Both the position numbers and the translations under genes were made by a program. Below the pieces are notes generated by a model. That model worked only from the letters and a program-made list of their open reading frames with translations, made no database searches and had not been told where the DNA came from. Positions 13,283 to 22,931 of a DNA stretch of 56,139 bases are shown one piece after another (position 1 is the first letter of the stretch; each line of letters starts with the position of its first letter). The stretch is taken from assembly GCF_000720175.1 (NCBI RefSeq), contig NZ_JOIX01000044.1, forward strand, positions 1-56,139, read 5' to 3'. The stretch is from Streptomyces sp. NRRL S-337. Its GTDB lineage: Bacteria; Actinomycetota; Actinomycetes; Streptomycetales; Streptomycetaceae.

Positions 13283-13432
13283 TCAGCGGTGCAGCAGCAC
13301 CAGGACGACCACCACCGCCACCACCACCGCCGCCGCGAACACCGCCCCCAGCACCCGGGCCGCCACCCGCGCGGCCCGGTCCGGCTCCGGCGGCGGGGGC
13401 GGTGGTACGGGCGGCGGCGGTTGCGGTGGCAT
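13283..13432 (-). CDS. Small proline-rich membrane protein
   Basis: A 49-residue reading frame on the reverse strand, in the gap between the TIGR03085 gene and hisI. It starts [19 protein letters not shown], then has one strong hydrophobic helix ([21 protein letters not shown]) and ends LHR. The proline-rich head followed by a single membrane span is a common form for small Streptomyces membrane proteins. No ribosome binding site is obvious. I hold it as probable, because nothing else explains the region. Confidence 0.5.
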   Translation of the reverse strand: MPPQPPPPVPPPPPPEPDRAARVAARVLGAVFAAAVVVAVVVVLVLLHR

Positions 13433-13459
13433 ATCTGCAGGATGACAGGGCCCGCACGG

Positions 13460-13472
13460 CACAATGGAGCCA
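13460..13472 (+). promoter_or_regulatory. Candidate -10 for hisI (leaderless)
   Basis: CACAAT at 13460-13465 lies six bases before the ATG of hisI. GGAG in the gap could also serve as a ribosome binding site if the transcript starts further upstream. Confidence 0.4.
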
Positions 13473-13858
13473 TGAGCAGCAGCCGCACGCCCCTCGCCGA
13501 CTCCGCACTGGACCCCGCGATCGCCGCCCGCCTCAAGCGCGGCGCCGACGGCCTGGTGCCCGCCATCGCCCAGCAGTACGACACCGGTGAGGTGCTGATG
13601 ATGGGCTGGATGGACGACGAGGCGCTGCACCGCACCCTGACCACCGGACGCTGCACGTACTGGTCCCGCAGCCGCCAGGAGTACTGGGTCAAGGGCGACA
13701 CCTCAGGCCACGTCCAGCACGTCAAGTCCGTGGCCCTGGACTGCGACGCGGACACCCTCCTGGTGAAGGTCGACCAGGTCGGCGCCGCCTGCCACACCGG
13801 CGCCCGCACCTGCTTCGACGCCGATGTGCTGACGACCGGGGACCCCCGGGACCAGTAG
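13472..13858 (+). CDS. hisI: Phosphoribosyl-AMP cyclohydrolase
   Basis: Third step of histidine synthesis: opens the adenine ring of phosphoribosyl-AMP. The 128 residues show the zinc and substrate motifs of the family: [45 protein letters not shown] and [12 protein letters not shown]. It is monofunctional (no HisE domain). It lies away from the main his operon and only 11 bases upstream of trpE, so the two may be cotranscribed, which links the two pathways. Confidence 0.96.
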   Translation: MSSSRTPLADSALDPAIAARLKRGADGLVPAIAQQYDTGEVLMMGWMDDEALHRTLTTGRCTYWSRSRQEYWVKGDTSGHVQHVKSVALDCDADTLLVKVDQVGAACHTGARTCFDADVLTTGDPRDQ

Positions 13859-13869
13859 GCTCCGCTGCC

Positions 13870-15405
13870 ATGACCACGGGAACCACCGGCACCGCCCATC
13901 CGGACCTCGACACCTTCCGTACGCTCGCCAAGGACCGGCGGGTCGTCCCCGTCACCCGGCGCCTGCTCGCGGACGGCGACACACCCGTCGGGCTGTACCG
14001 AAAACTCGCCGCCGAGCGCCCCGGCACCTTCCTGCTGGAATCCGCCGAGAACGGCCGCACGTGGTCGCGCTACTCCTTCATCGGCGTCCGCAGCGCCGCC
14101 ACCCTCACCACCCGCGACGGCCGGGCGCACTGGCTCGGCACCCCGCCGGTCGGCGTGCCCACCGACGGCGACCCGCTGGCCGCCCTGCGCGCCACCGTCG
14201 AGACGCTGCACACCCCGCGTGACCTCATCGAGGGCGCGGGTCTGCCGCCCTTCACCGGCGGCATGGTCGGCTACCTCGGCTACGACATCGTGCGCCGCCT
14301 GGAGAAGATCGGTGACAGCACCGCCGACGACCTCCGGCTGCCCGAGCTGACCATGCTGCTCACCTCCGACCTCGCCGTCCTCGACCACTGGAACGGCACG
14401 GTCCTGCTGATCGCCAACGCGATCAACCACAACGACCTCGACACCGGCATCGACGAGGCGTACGCCGACGCGGTGGCCCGCCTGGACGCCATGGCCGACG
14501 ACCTGGCCCGGCCCGCGCCGCCCAGCGCCGCCGCGCTGCCGCCGTCCGAGGTCCCCGCGTACACCGCCGAATGGGGCGGCCCGGCCTACCAGGACGCGGT
14601 CGACGACATCAAGGAGCGCATCCGGGCCGGCGAGGCCTTCCAGGTGGTGCCCTCCCAGCGCTTCGAAACCCCTTGTACGGCAAGCGCGTTGGACGTCTAC
14701 CGCGTGCTGCGGGCCACCAACCCCAGCCCGTACATGTACCTCTTCCGCTTCGAGGCCGCCGACGGCAGCGCCTTCGACGTGGTGGGCTCCAGCCCCGAGG
14801 CGCTGGTGAAGGTCGAGGGCGGCCGGGCCATGGTCCACCCCATCGCCGGCACCCGCCCGCGCGGTGCGTCCGTCCAGGAGGACCAGGCCCTCGCCGACGA
14901 GCTGCTGGCCGACCCCAAGGAGCGCGCCGAGCACCTGATGCTGGTCGACCTCGGCCGCAACGACCTCGGCCGGGTCTGCGCACCGGGCAGCGTCGAGGTC
15001 GTCGACTTCATGTCCATCGAGCGCTACAGCCACGTGATGCACATCGTCTCGACGGTCACCGGGCAGGTCGCCGAGGGCCGCACCGCCTTCGACGTGCTCA
15101 CCGCCTGCTTCCCGGCCGGCACCCTCTCCGGCGCGCCCAAGCCGCGCGCCATGCAGATCATCGAGGAGCTGGAGCCGACCAAGCGCGGCCTGTACGGCGG
15201 CTGCGTGGGCTACCTCGACTTCGCCGGCGACTCCGACACCGCCATCGCGATCCGCACGGCGCTGCTGCGGGACGGCACCGCCTACGTCCAGGCGGGCGCC
15301 GGCGTGGTCGCCGACTCCGACCCGGTGGCCGAGGACACCGAGTGCCGCAACAAGGCGGCGGCGGTGCTCCGCGCCGTGCACACCGCCAACCACCTGGGCC
15401 GCTAG
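13870..15405 (+). CDS. trpE: Anthranilate synthase component I
   Basis: Makes anthranilate from chorismate with ammonia from TrpG, the first committed step to tryptophan. The 511-residue protein has the tryptophan feedback motif LLES at residues 55-58 and the chorismate-binding signatures [29 protein letters not shown] and [19 protein letters not shown] near the C-terminus, including [17 protein letters not shown] overlaps the hisI stop and lies eight bases upstream of the start, so it may have its own leaderless promoter. trpG and trpD are not in this window. I found no tryptophan-rich leader peptide. Confidence 0.96.
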   Translation: MTTGTTGTAHPDLDTFRTLAKDRRVVPVTRRLLADGDTPVGLYRKLAAERPGTFLLESAENGRTWSRYSFIGVRSAATLTTRDGRAHWLGTPPVGVPTDGDPLAALRATVETLHTPRDLIEGAGLPPFTGGMVGYLGYDIVRRLEKIGDSTADDLRLPELTMLLTSDLAVLDHWNGTVLLIANAINHNDLDTGIDEAYADAVARLDAMADDLARPAPPSAAALPPSEVPAYTAEWGGPAYQDAVDDIKERIRAGEAFQVVPSQRFETPCTASALDVYRVLRATNPSPYMYLFRFEAADGSAFDVVGSSPEALVKVEGGRAMVHPIAGTRPRGASVQEDQALADELLADPKERAEHLMLVDLGRNDLGRVCAPGSVEVVDFMSIERYSHVMHIVSTVTGQVAEGRTAFDVLTACFPAGTLSGAPKPRAMQIIEELEPTKRGLYGGCVGYLDFAGDSDTAIAIRTALLRDGTAYVQAGAGVVADSDPVAEDTECRNKAAAVLRAVHTANHLGR

Positions 15406-15430
15406 CCGCCCACCCGCCGGTACCACCCCC

Positions 15431-15458
15431 GCGCACCGGCCCCCTCCGGCCGGTGCGC
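15431..15458 (+). terminator. Hairpin between trpE and next gene
   Basis: GCGCACCGGCC (15431-15441) pairs perfectly with GGCCGGTGCGC (15448-15458) around a six-base loop. It is 25 bases after the trpE stop and 13 bases before the next start. There is no T-run. It may terminate or attenuate read-through. Confidence 0.55.
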
Positions 15459-15471
15459 GATAGTGGTACGC

Positions 15472-16188
15472 GTGAGTGCCGCACCGCAGACCCCCGCCAC
15501 CACCGAGCCGTCGGACGCCACCGAGTCCCCGGACACCGCGCCGTCGGACCCGGCCGCGCCCCCGGCCGGCACCCCGTCCGGTCCGGCCCGGGCCGCCGGC
15601 GGCGCCCGGCGCAGCCTCGCGCTCGCGCTGCTGACCGGGGCGGCCGGCGCCGGCCTGGCCCTGCTGTCCTCCGGCCGCACCTGGGCCCGCGGCTCCGCGG
15701 TGCTGGCCCAGGGCGAACTGCCGCGCACGGTCACCGGCGCCGACGTCACCGGCGTCCCCGGCGCACTGGCCGTGGTCGGCCTGGCCGCGCTGGTCGCCGT
15801 CTTCGCGGTCCGCCGGGCCGGCCGCATCGCCGTCGCCTCGCTGCTGGCACTCAGCGGCACCGGCATCGTCGTCGCCGCCGTGCTCGGCAACGGCGACACC
15901 TCCGCACTGCGTGAGAAGGCGGCCACCGCCGTCGGCCTGACCGGCGCCGATGTGCATCACGTCACGCACACCGGCTGGCCCTGGGTGGCCGCGGCCGGCG
16001 GTCTGCTGCTGCTCGTCGCCGGCGTCCTGGCGCTGGTCCACGGGCGCCGCTGGCCTGCGATGTCGGGCCGCTACGAGCGCACGCCCGGCGGCGCCCGCGG
16101 CCCGCGCCGCGTCCCCGCGGCCCCGGAACTGGACCGCCCGGAGGAGATCTGGAAGTCCCTGGACCGCGGCGAGGACCCCACCCGGTAA
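15472..16188 (+). CDS. Trp biosynthesis-associated membrane protein (TIGR02234 type)
   Basis: A 238-residue membrane protein of the actinobacterial family that regularly sits between trpE and trpC. After an alanine/proline/threonine-rich N-terminal stretch of about 45 residues there are four hydrophobic helices (for example SLALALLTGAAGAGLALL and VAAAGGLLLLVAGVLALV) and a charged C-terminal tail ending in the EEIWKSLDRGEDPT motif. Function is unknown; its link with tryptophan synthesis rests on gene order. The GTG start at 15472 has TAGTGG five bases upstream and no Shine-Dalgarno. Confidence 0.85.
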   Translation: MSAAPQTPATTEPSDATESPDTAPSDPAAPPAGTPSGPARAAGGARRSLALALLTGAAGAGLALLSSGRTWARGSAVLAQGELPRTVTGADVTGVPGALAVVGLAALVAVFAVRRAGRIAVASLLALSGTGIVVAAVLGNGDTSALREKAATAVGLTGADVHHVTHTGWPWVAAAGGLLLLVAGVLALVHGRRWPAMSGRYERTPGGARGPRRVPAAPELDRPEEIWKSLDRGEDPTR

Positions 16189-16273
16189 AGGGGCCCCGCC
16201 CGGCATCGGTGACAATGGACGCCGAGGATCACCGCGCCCGGACCCCGGCGCGATAGAGCAACGAGGAGCACTC

Positions 16274-16516
16274 ATGTCGAGCAGTGGCCACGGACACACC
16301 CCCGCAGCCTGGACGGGCGTCATCATCTCGTTCATCGGCTTCTGTGTCGCCGGAGCCTTCATCGTGCTGGGGAGCGTGCCCGGCTTCTGGGCCGGCATGG
16401 TGCTGATCGGCGCCGGCGCCGTGGTGGGCGGTCTGATGCGCGCGGCCGGCCTGGGCCAGGAGCCCAAGGGCGCCGCGAAGACCCGTGCCCCCCAGGCGCA
16501 GCCGCAGGAGGGCTGA
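16274..16516 (+). CDS. HGxxPAAW-type small membrane protein
   Basis: An 80-residue protein with the family start MSSSGHGHTPAAWTGV, two hydrophobic helices (VIISFIGFCVAGAFIVLG and WAGMVLIGAGAVVGGLM) and a short charged tail. The motif HGHTPAAW defines an actinobacterial family of unknown function found next to trp genes. GAGGAG lies at the right distance before the ATG at 16274. Confidence 0.85.
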   Translation: MSSSGHGHTPAAWTGVIISFIGFCVAGAFIVLGSVPGFWAGMVLIGAGAVVGGLMRAAGLGQEPKGAAKTRAPQAQPQEG

Positions 16517-16675
16517 GCCCGCCCCGCACCGGGTGATCCTCCGGACCGCCCTGCCCCCGAAGGCGCCGCTTCCCGGCCCGTACGCCACCCCCGGGTGCCG
16601 TACCCGCCGTCCGTGCCCACCCCGTACGGCGGCCGAGAAGCTGCGCCTTCGCGCGTACCCGCGCACAATCGGCAC

Positions 16676-17122
16676 GTGAGCGATCGCGCGGCCGGCGCCC
16701 GGCCCCCAGCCCCGCCGGCGGCCGGACTGCCCCGCCGGCTCCGGGCCCCGCTGGGCACCCTGACCGCCGCCCTCGCTGCCTTCGGCTACGTCGGCGCCGT
16801 CGACCCCAACCGGCCCGGCCACTACCCCGTGTGCCCGCTGCGGCACCTCACCGGCGTGCTCTGCCCGGCCTGCGGCGGGCTCCGCAGCGCCCATGCCCTC
16901 GTCCACGCGGACCTGGGTGCCGCGCTGGCCGCCAACGCCCTCCTGGTGGCCGCCTGTGCCGCCGGTGCGGCCTTCTGGGCCATCTGGTTCGGCCGGGCGG
17001 CCCGCGGGCTCCGCACGGCGGGACCGAACCCGCGCGCCGTGCACTGGTGGGCGCTGGGCGGCCTGCTGCTGGTCTTCACGGCCGTCCGCAACCTGCCCTT
17101 CGGCAGTGGCCTGGCGCCATGA
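16676..17122 (+). CDS. DUF2752 membrane protein
   Basis: A 148-residue protein with the DUF2752 signature [20 protein letters not shown] at about residues 62-81, flanked by hydrophobic segments near the N-terminus, the middle and the C-terminus. Function is unknown; the conserved cysteines suggest metal or redox roles. The GTG start at 16676 is preceded by CACAAT at a six-base spacing, so the message is probably leaderless. Its stop codon overlaps a 52-codon open frame that ends within the trpC start. The 159 bases before it hold nothing I can name. Confidence 0.82.
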   Translation: MSDRAAGARPPAPPAAGLPRRLRAPLGTLTAALAAFGYVGAVDPNRPGHYPVCPLRHLTGVLCPACGGLRSAHALVHADLGAALAANALLVAACAAGAAFWAIWFGRAARGLRTAGPNPRAVHWWALGGLLLVFTAVRNLPFGSGLAP

Positions 17123-17210
17123 GCAGCCGGCTCGGAGGTGTCCAGCTTGTGGGACCACGGTCAACCGGATGCGGGACCTGCACCCCGTGGCGGATACCAT
17201 CGGAGAGCCG

Positions 17211-17245
17211 GGTGGGGCAGTGCGTCCCACGGGCCACTGTCCACC
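17211..17245 (+). promoter_or_regulatory. Imperfect hairpin in trpC leader
   Basis: GGTGGGGCAGTG (17211-17222) can pair with CACTGTCCACC (17235-17245) with one bulge. The hairpin ends 12 bases before the AAGGAGG that serves trpC. It might modulate trpC translation; a weak -10-like TACCAT lies upstream near 17194. Confidence 0.35.
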
Positions 17246-17273
17246 TCCCCCGCTCAAGAAGGAGGCCGCTCGC

Positions 17274-18083
17274 GTGAGTGTGCTCGACGAGATCATCGAC
17301 GGGGTCCGTGCCGACCTGGCCGAGCGGCAGGCGCACACCTCCCTCGACGAGCTCAAGGAGCGGGCCCGTAAGGCGCGCCCCGCGATGGACGGTGTCGCGG
17401 CACTCAAGGGCGAGAGCGTCACGGTCATCTGCGAGGTCAAGCGCTCCAGCCCCTCCAAGGGCGCGCTGGCCGCGATCGCCGACCCGGCCGGCCTGGCCGC
17501 GGACTACGAGGCCGGCGGCGCCGCGGTGATCTCCGTGCTGACCGAACAGCGCAAGTTCGGCGGTTCGCTGGCCGACCTGGAGGCCGTCCGGGCCCGGGTC
17601 GACATCCCCGTGCTGCGCAAGGACTTCATCGTCACCGCCTACCAGCTGTGGGAGGCCCGCGCCTACGGTGCCGACCTCGCCCTGCTGATCGTCTCCGCGC
17701 TGGAGCAGGAGGCGCTGGTCTCGCTGATCGAGCGGGCCGAGTCGATCGGGCTGACGCCGCTGGTCGAGGTGCACGACGAGGAAGAGGTCGCCCGCGCGGT
17801 GGACGCCGGCGCCCGGATCATCGGCGTCAACGCCCGCAACCTCAAGACGCTGGAGGTCGACCGCGGCAACTTCGCCCGGGTCGCCCCCGAGATCCCGGAC
17901 CACATCGTCAAGATCGCCGAGTCCGGTGTCCGCGGACCGCACGACCTGATCGCCTACGCCAACGACGGCGCGGACGCGGTCCTGGTCGGCGAGTCGCTGG
18001 TCACCGGCAAGGACCCCAAGACCGCGGTGGCCGACCTGGTCGCCGCCGGTTCCCACCCGGCGATCCGCCACGGACGGGCCTGA
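17274..18083 (+). CDS. trpC: Indole-3-glycerol phosphate synthase
   Basis: Converts carboxyphenylaminodeoxyribulose phosphate to indoleglycerol phosphate. The 269-residue barrel carries the catalytic segments [18 protein letters not shown] and [12 protein letters not shown], and AESGVRG at the phosphate site. A strong AAGGAGG lies about ten bases before the GTG start. It leads the trpC-trpM-trpB-trpA group. Monofunctional, with no TrpF domain, which agrees with PriA supplying that step. Confidence 0.95.
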   Translation: MSVLDEIIDGVRADLAERQAHTSLDELKERARKARPAMDGVAALKGESVTVICEVKRSSPSKGALAAIADPAGLAADYEAGGAAVISVLTEQRKFGGSLADLEAVRARVDIPVLRKDFIVTAYQLWEARAYGADLALLIVSALEQEALVSLIERAESIGLTPLVEVHDEEEVARAVDAGARIIGVNARNLKTLEVDRGNFARVAPEIPDHIVKIAESGVRGPHDLIAYANDGADAVLVGESLVTGKDPKTAVADLVAAGSHPAIRHGRA

Positions 18084-18101
18084 CGCCCCCGGACACCCCA
18101 G

Positions 18102-18386
18102 ATGACCGCCACCGTCCGCCGCATCCGCCGCCCCGGCCCGGGCCACTCCGGGCCGGCGGGGCTGCTGGCCGCTGCCGCTGGCGACGCCCGGCACGCGGGG
18201 CTGGGCCCCGGTTGCCGCCCGCGCGGCTGCCGTGCGCCCGCCCGCCGGGTCCGCGGACGACGGGTGCGCTACCACATCGGCTCGGAGCCGGGACAGATCA
18301 ACGGGCGCCGATGGCGCAGCGCTGCCGCAGACCGGCCGGGGACCGACGTCCCCGGCGACGGTGTGCGCGGCAGCCGTCTTCCGTAG
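18102..18386 (+). CDS. trpM: TrpM-like small basic protein
   Basis: A 94-residue, arginine-rich frame located where S. coelicolor has trpM, between trpC and trpB. TrpM is described there as a small protein (63 residues, as I recall) that modulates tryptophan synthesis and differentiation. The most family-like part is the middle, around GCRPRGCRAPARRVRGRR and VRYHIGSEPGQINGRRW. The N-terminal third is less constrained and the real start could lie further in. It begins 18 bases after trpC and precedes trpB by 57 bases. Confidence 0.65.
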   Translation: MTATVRRIRRPGPGHSGPAGLLAAAAGDARHAGLGPGCRPRGCRAPARRVRGRRVRYHIGSEPGQINGRRWRSAAADRPGTDVPGDGVRGSRLP

Positions 18387-18443
18387 CGTGATGTCCGAAA
18401 TCCGATAGTGCGGGGCGTGTGCCCCGATCGAGGAGTGCGTTTC

Positions 18444-19723
<1,280 letters not shown>

Positions 19724-19724
<1 letters not shown>

Positions 19725-20542
19725 TGGCGGGCAACATCGAACTGCTCAATTCCGTACTGGCCCAGGCCAAGGCGGAGAACCGCGCCGCCCTCGTCGGCTA
19801 CCTCCCGGCCGGTTTCCCGACCGTCGACGGCGGCATCCGCGCGATGACCGAGATGCTGGACGGCGGCTGCGACATCGTCGAGGTCGGCCTGCCGCACAGC
19901 GACCCGGTCCTGGACGGCCCGGTCATCCAGACCGCCGACGACATCGCGCTGCGCGGCGGGTTGAAGATCGTCGACGTCATCCGCACGGTCCGCGAGGTGC
20001 AGGCCGCCACCGGGGCACCGGTGCTGTGCATGACGTACTGGAACCCCGTCGACGCCTACGGCGTCGAGCGGTTCGCCGCCGACCTGGCCGAGGCCGGCGG
20101 CGCCGGCTGCATCCTGCCGGACCTCCCCGTCGAGGAGTCCGAGGTGTGGCGCAAGGCCGCCGAGCAGCACGGGCTGGCCACCGTCTTCGTGGTCGCGCCG
20201 AGCAGCCGGGACGAGCGGCTCGCCAAGATCACCGCGGCCGGCAGCGGCTTCGTCTACGCCGCCTCGCTGATGGGGGTCACCGGCACCCGCGAATCCGTCG
20301 GCCTGGAGGCCCAGGAACTGGTGGGCCGCACCCGCGCGACCACCGAGCTGCCGGTCTGCGTCGGGCTGGGCGTCTCCAACGCCACCCAGGCCGCCGAGGT
20401 GGCCCAGTTCGCGGACGGGGTGATCGTCGGCTCGGCGTTCGTCAAGCGGCTGCTGGAGGCCGACGGCGACGAACAGGCCGGTCTCGCCGGGGTGCGCGCC
20501 CTGGCGGGTGAGCTGGCCGAGGGCGTGCGCAAGCGCTTCTGA
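19724..20542 (+). CDS. trpA: Tryptophan synthase alpha subunit
   Basis: Cleaves indoleglycerol phosphate to indole for TrpB. The 272-residue barrel shows the catalytic glutamate and aspartate region DIVEVGLPHSDPVLDGPVIQ, the loop LPDLPVEE and the phosphate site GLGVSNATQA, with GVIVGSAFVK. It is translationally coupled to trpB and ends the trp group. Confidence 0.96.
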
Positions 20543-20597
20543 GGCCGCCGGCCGGAGGGACGGCCGCCGGCCGGGGACGGCGGGCGGCCGGGCGGAC
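20543..20597. repeat. Short GC tandem repeat after trpA
   Basis: Directly after the trpA stop codon, a unit of about 18 bases built on GGCCGCCGGCCGG and GGAC occurs two to three times, increasingly degenerate. The copies are self-complementary in part and could form alternative hairpins. Confidence 0.5.
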
Positions 20598-20644
20598 GTC
20601 CACGGCGGCACGGAACGCCGTCCCTCGATAGGGCGAACATCGGT

Positions 20645-20672
20645 GCGGAGGGGTGCGTCGGCACCCCTCCGC
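20645..20672 (+). terminator. Strong intrinsic terminator after trpA
   Basis: GCGGAGGGGTGC (20645-20656) and GCACCCCTCCGC (20661-20672) form a perfect 12-bp stem with a GTCG loop, followed by TTCGTTTGT. This is the best intrinsic terminator in the window. It ends only 17 bases before the next GTG start, so the next gene is either transcribed from inside or just before this hairpin or is controlled by it. Confidence 0.8.
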
Positions 20673-20688
20673 TTCGTTTGTCAGGGGC

Positions 20689-21654
20689 GTGAACCAGAAG
20701 AACCAAGAGGGTAAGAGAAGCGCCCGCGAGCGGCTGCAGGCCCAGCGGGAGAAGGAGCAGGCCCGCGCCCGGCGCGGCCGGCAGGCGATCGTCGCCGGAG
20801 CGGTGCTGGTGGTGCTGGCGATCGCCGGCGGCATCACCGCCTGGGTGATGTCGTCGGGCAGCGGCGGCAGCAGCTCCGACAACGAGACGGCCCTGCCCAA
20901 GCAGGCCAGCGGAGGCGACAGACCGGCCGTCCCGGTGGGCGCACCGAACGCCCCCTCCACCCTCACGGTGTGGGAGGACTTCCGCTGCCCCGCCTGCCAG
21001 CAGTTCGAGACCGGTTTCCGCCCGGTGATCCATGAACTCCAGGACCAGGGCCGGCTGAAGAGCGAGTACCACCTCGTGACGATCATCGACGGCAATGCCG
21101 GCGGCAAGGGCTCCCTCAACGCTGCCAACGCCGCGCTGTGCGCCCAGGACGCCGGCCGGTTCCGCGACTTCCACGACGTCCTCTACGCGAACCAGCCGCC
21201 CGAGCAGGAGGACAAGTTCGCCGACAAGAAGTACCTCCTCCAGCTGGCCGGCAAGGTCAAGGGCCTGACCACCCCCGCCTTCACCGCATGCGTCAACGAC
21301 GGCAAGTACGACGCCTTCGTCCGCAGGTCCAACGAAGCCTTCACCACGTCGGGATACCGCGGCACCCCGACCGTCCTGCTCAACGGCAAGGACCTGTCCA
21401 AGGTCAAGGGCGGCCGGGTGACCCCGGCGGACCTGAAGAAGATGGTGCTGGACGCCGACAAGGGCAAGCAGCCGGGCACCGGCGCCCCGTCCGCCCCCGC
21501 CTCGCCGGGCCATGGCGCCTCGTCGGGCCACGGCGCGTCCCGGGGCCACAGTGCCTCGCCCGTCGCAAGTGCCTCGCCCGGCAAGGGCGCCGGCGGCGCA
21601 CCCGGCACCGGCGCGCACGCCAGCCGCGGGGTCGCGGCCCCGCCCTCCTCCTAG
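20689..21654 (+). CDS. Membrane-anchored DsbA-like thioredoxin-fold protein
   Basis: A 321-residue protein with a charged cytoplasmic N-terminus, one membrane helix (QAIVAGAVLVVLAIAGGITAW, about residues 31-51) and an extracytoplasmic DsbA-type thioredoxin fold with a CPAC redox motif (WEDFRCPACQQF) and a cis-proline loop (YRGTPTVLLNG). It probably forms or rearranges disulfides in exported proteins. After about residue 258 there is a low-complexity Gly/Ala/Ser/His tail with repeats of the GHGAS kind. The start is GTG at 20689; a terminator hairpin lies immediately upstream. lgt, another envelope gene, follows. Confidence 0.85.
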   Translation: MNQKNQEGKRSARERLQAQREKEQARARRGRQAIVAGAVLVVLAIAGGITAWVMSSGSGGSSSDNETALPKQASGGDRPAVPVGAPNAPSTLTVWEDFRCPACQQFETGFRPVIHELQDQGRLKSEYHLVTIIDGNAGGKGSLNAANAALCAQDAGRFRDFHDVLYANQPPEQEDKFADKKYLLQLAGKVKGLTTPAFTACVNDGKYDAFVRRSNEAFTTSGYRGTPTVLLNGKDLSKVKGGRVTPADLKKMVLDADKGKQPGTGAPSAPASPGHGASSGHGASRGHSASPVASASPGKGAGGAPGTGAHASRGVAAPPSS

Positions 21655-21750
21655 CCACACAGCGTCACGACGCACCGACGGGGTCGTTACGCAGCCGTAG
21701 CCGGGCGGGTTGTCGCCGACCCGGCCCGGCGCGGTAGCGTCGTCCCTGCC

Positions 21751-22872
21751 ATGGAACTCGCATTCATTCCCAGCCCGTCGGTCGGCGTCGTACACCTCGG
21801 CCCGATCCCGCTGCGCGGCTACGCGTTCTGCATCATCATCGGCGTCTTCGTGGGCGTCTGGCTCGGCAACAAGCGCTGGGTCCAGCGCGGCGGCCGCTCC
21901 GGCACGGTCGCGGACATCGCCGTGTGGGCCGTGCCCTTCGGGCTGGTCGGCGGCCGCCTCTACCACGTCATCACGACGTACGAGCCGTACTTCGGCAAGG
22001 ACGGGCACCCGCTCAACGCCTTCAAGGTGTGGGAGGGCGGTCTGGGCATCTGGGGTGCGGTGGCGCTCGGCGCCGTCGGTGCCTGGATCGGCTGCCGCCG
22101 CCGTGGCATCCCGCTGCCGGCCTACGCCGACGCGCTGGCGCCCGGCCTGGCGCTGGGCCAGGCGATCGGCCGCTGGGGCAACTGGTTCAACCAGGAGCTC
22201 TACGGCAGGCCCACCGACCTCCCCTGGGCGCTGAAGATCAGCTCCGACCCGGCCATCGGACGCGTCGGCGGCACGTACCACCCGACCTTCCTCTACGAGT
22301 GCCTGTGGTGCATCGGCGTCGCGGCGCTGGTGATCTGGGCCGACAAGCGCTTCCGGCTCGGCCACGGACGGGCCTTCGCGCTGTACGTCGCCGCCTACTG
22401 CGCGGGCCGCGCCTGGATCGAGTACATGCGGGTCGACGAGGCGCACCACATCCTGGGCCTGCGGCTGAACGTCTGGACCGCGCTGATCGTCTTCGTCCTG
22501 GCCGTCGTCTACTTCGTGGTGTCCGCCAAGAAGGCGCCCGGCCGCGAAGAGGTCGTCGAGCCCGGTGCGCTGGAGGAGCGCGCGGCCGCGGAGGCCGCCG
22601 CGGCCGGCAAGAGCGGCGAGGAGGGCGAGTCCACCGACGGCGCCTCCTCGGAAGCCGAGGACGGGGCTAAGGACAAGGTCTCGGTCGAGAAGCCCGCCGC
22701 GAAGACGGAAGAGGCGACGACGGCCGCGCAGGCGGAAAAGTCCGCGCAGGCGGGGAAGGCCGGGGAGACGCCGGCCGGGAAGCCGGAGACTGCGGCCGCG
22801 GACGCACCGGCTGCTGACGAGCCGGTCGCCGACGAGCCGGCCGCCGAGGCCGCGGACAGCAAGAAGTCCTGA
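21751..22872 (+). CDS. lgt: Prolipoprotein diacylglyceryl transferase
   Basis: Integral membrane enzyme that transfers diacylglycerol from phosphatidylglycerol to the lipobox cysteine of prolipoproteins. The core (about residues 1-265) has the Lgt signatures LVGGRLYHVI, GLGIWGAVALGA and the hallmark GRWGNWFNQELYG, with HPTFLYE after it. The remaining about 105 residues are an Ala/Glu/Pro-rich tail rich in lysine, with repeats of ADEPVADEPAA type, typical of Streptomyces Lgt. The ATG at 21751 follows TAGCGT after 12 bases. A strong terminator follows. Confidence 0.95.
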   Translation: MELAFIPSPSVGVVHLGPIPLRGYAFCIIIGVFVGVWLGNKRWVQRGGRSGTVADIAVWAVPFGLVGGRLYHVITTYEPYFGKDGHPLNAFKVWEGGLGIWGAVALGAVGAWIGCRRRGIPLPAYADALAPGLALGQAIGRWGNWFNQELYGRPTDLPWALKISSDPAIGRVGGTYHPTFLYECLWCIGVAALVIWADKRFRLGHGRAFALYVAAYCAGRAWIEYMRVDEAHHILGLRLNVWTALIVFVLAVVYFVVSAKKAPGREEVVEPGALEERAAAEAAAAGKSGEEGESTDGASSEAEDGAKDKVSVEKPAAKTEEATTAAQAEKSAQAGKAGETPAGKPETAAADAPAADEPVADEPAAEAADSKKS

Positions 22873-22894
22873 GCACCTGACGTTTTTCGAGGCC

Positions 22895-22931
22895 TGAGGC
22901 GGCCCGGGACCCCGTGTCCCGGGCCGCCTCA
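22895..22931. terminator. Bidirectional terminator between lgt and CoA-lyase gene
   Basis: TGAGGCGGCCCGGGAC (22895-22910) pairs perfectly with GTCCCGGGCCGCCTCA (22916-22931), a 16-bp stem with a five-base loop. The right arm includes the stop codon of the reverse-strand gene ending at 22929. A GTTTTTC run lies on the left, so the reverse-strand transcript would not end in a U-run, but the forward one has CTGTCTG. The position between convergent genes supports a shared terminator. Confidence 0.75.

Noticed and set aside
17123..17273. Tryptophan attenuator with a Trp-rich leader before trpC
   Set aside because: Only one TGG codon occurs in the short open frame there; no run of Trp codons or paired alternative hairpins was found. 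The same holds before trpE.
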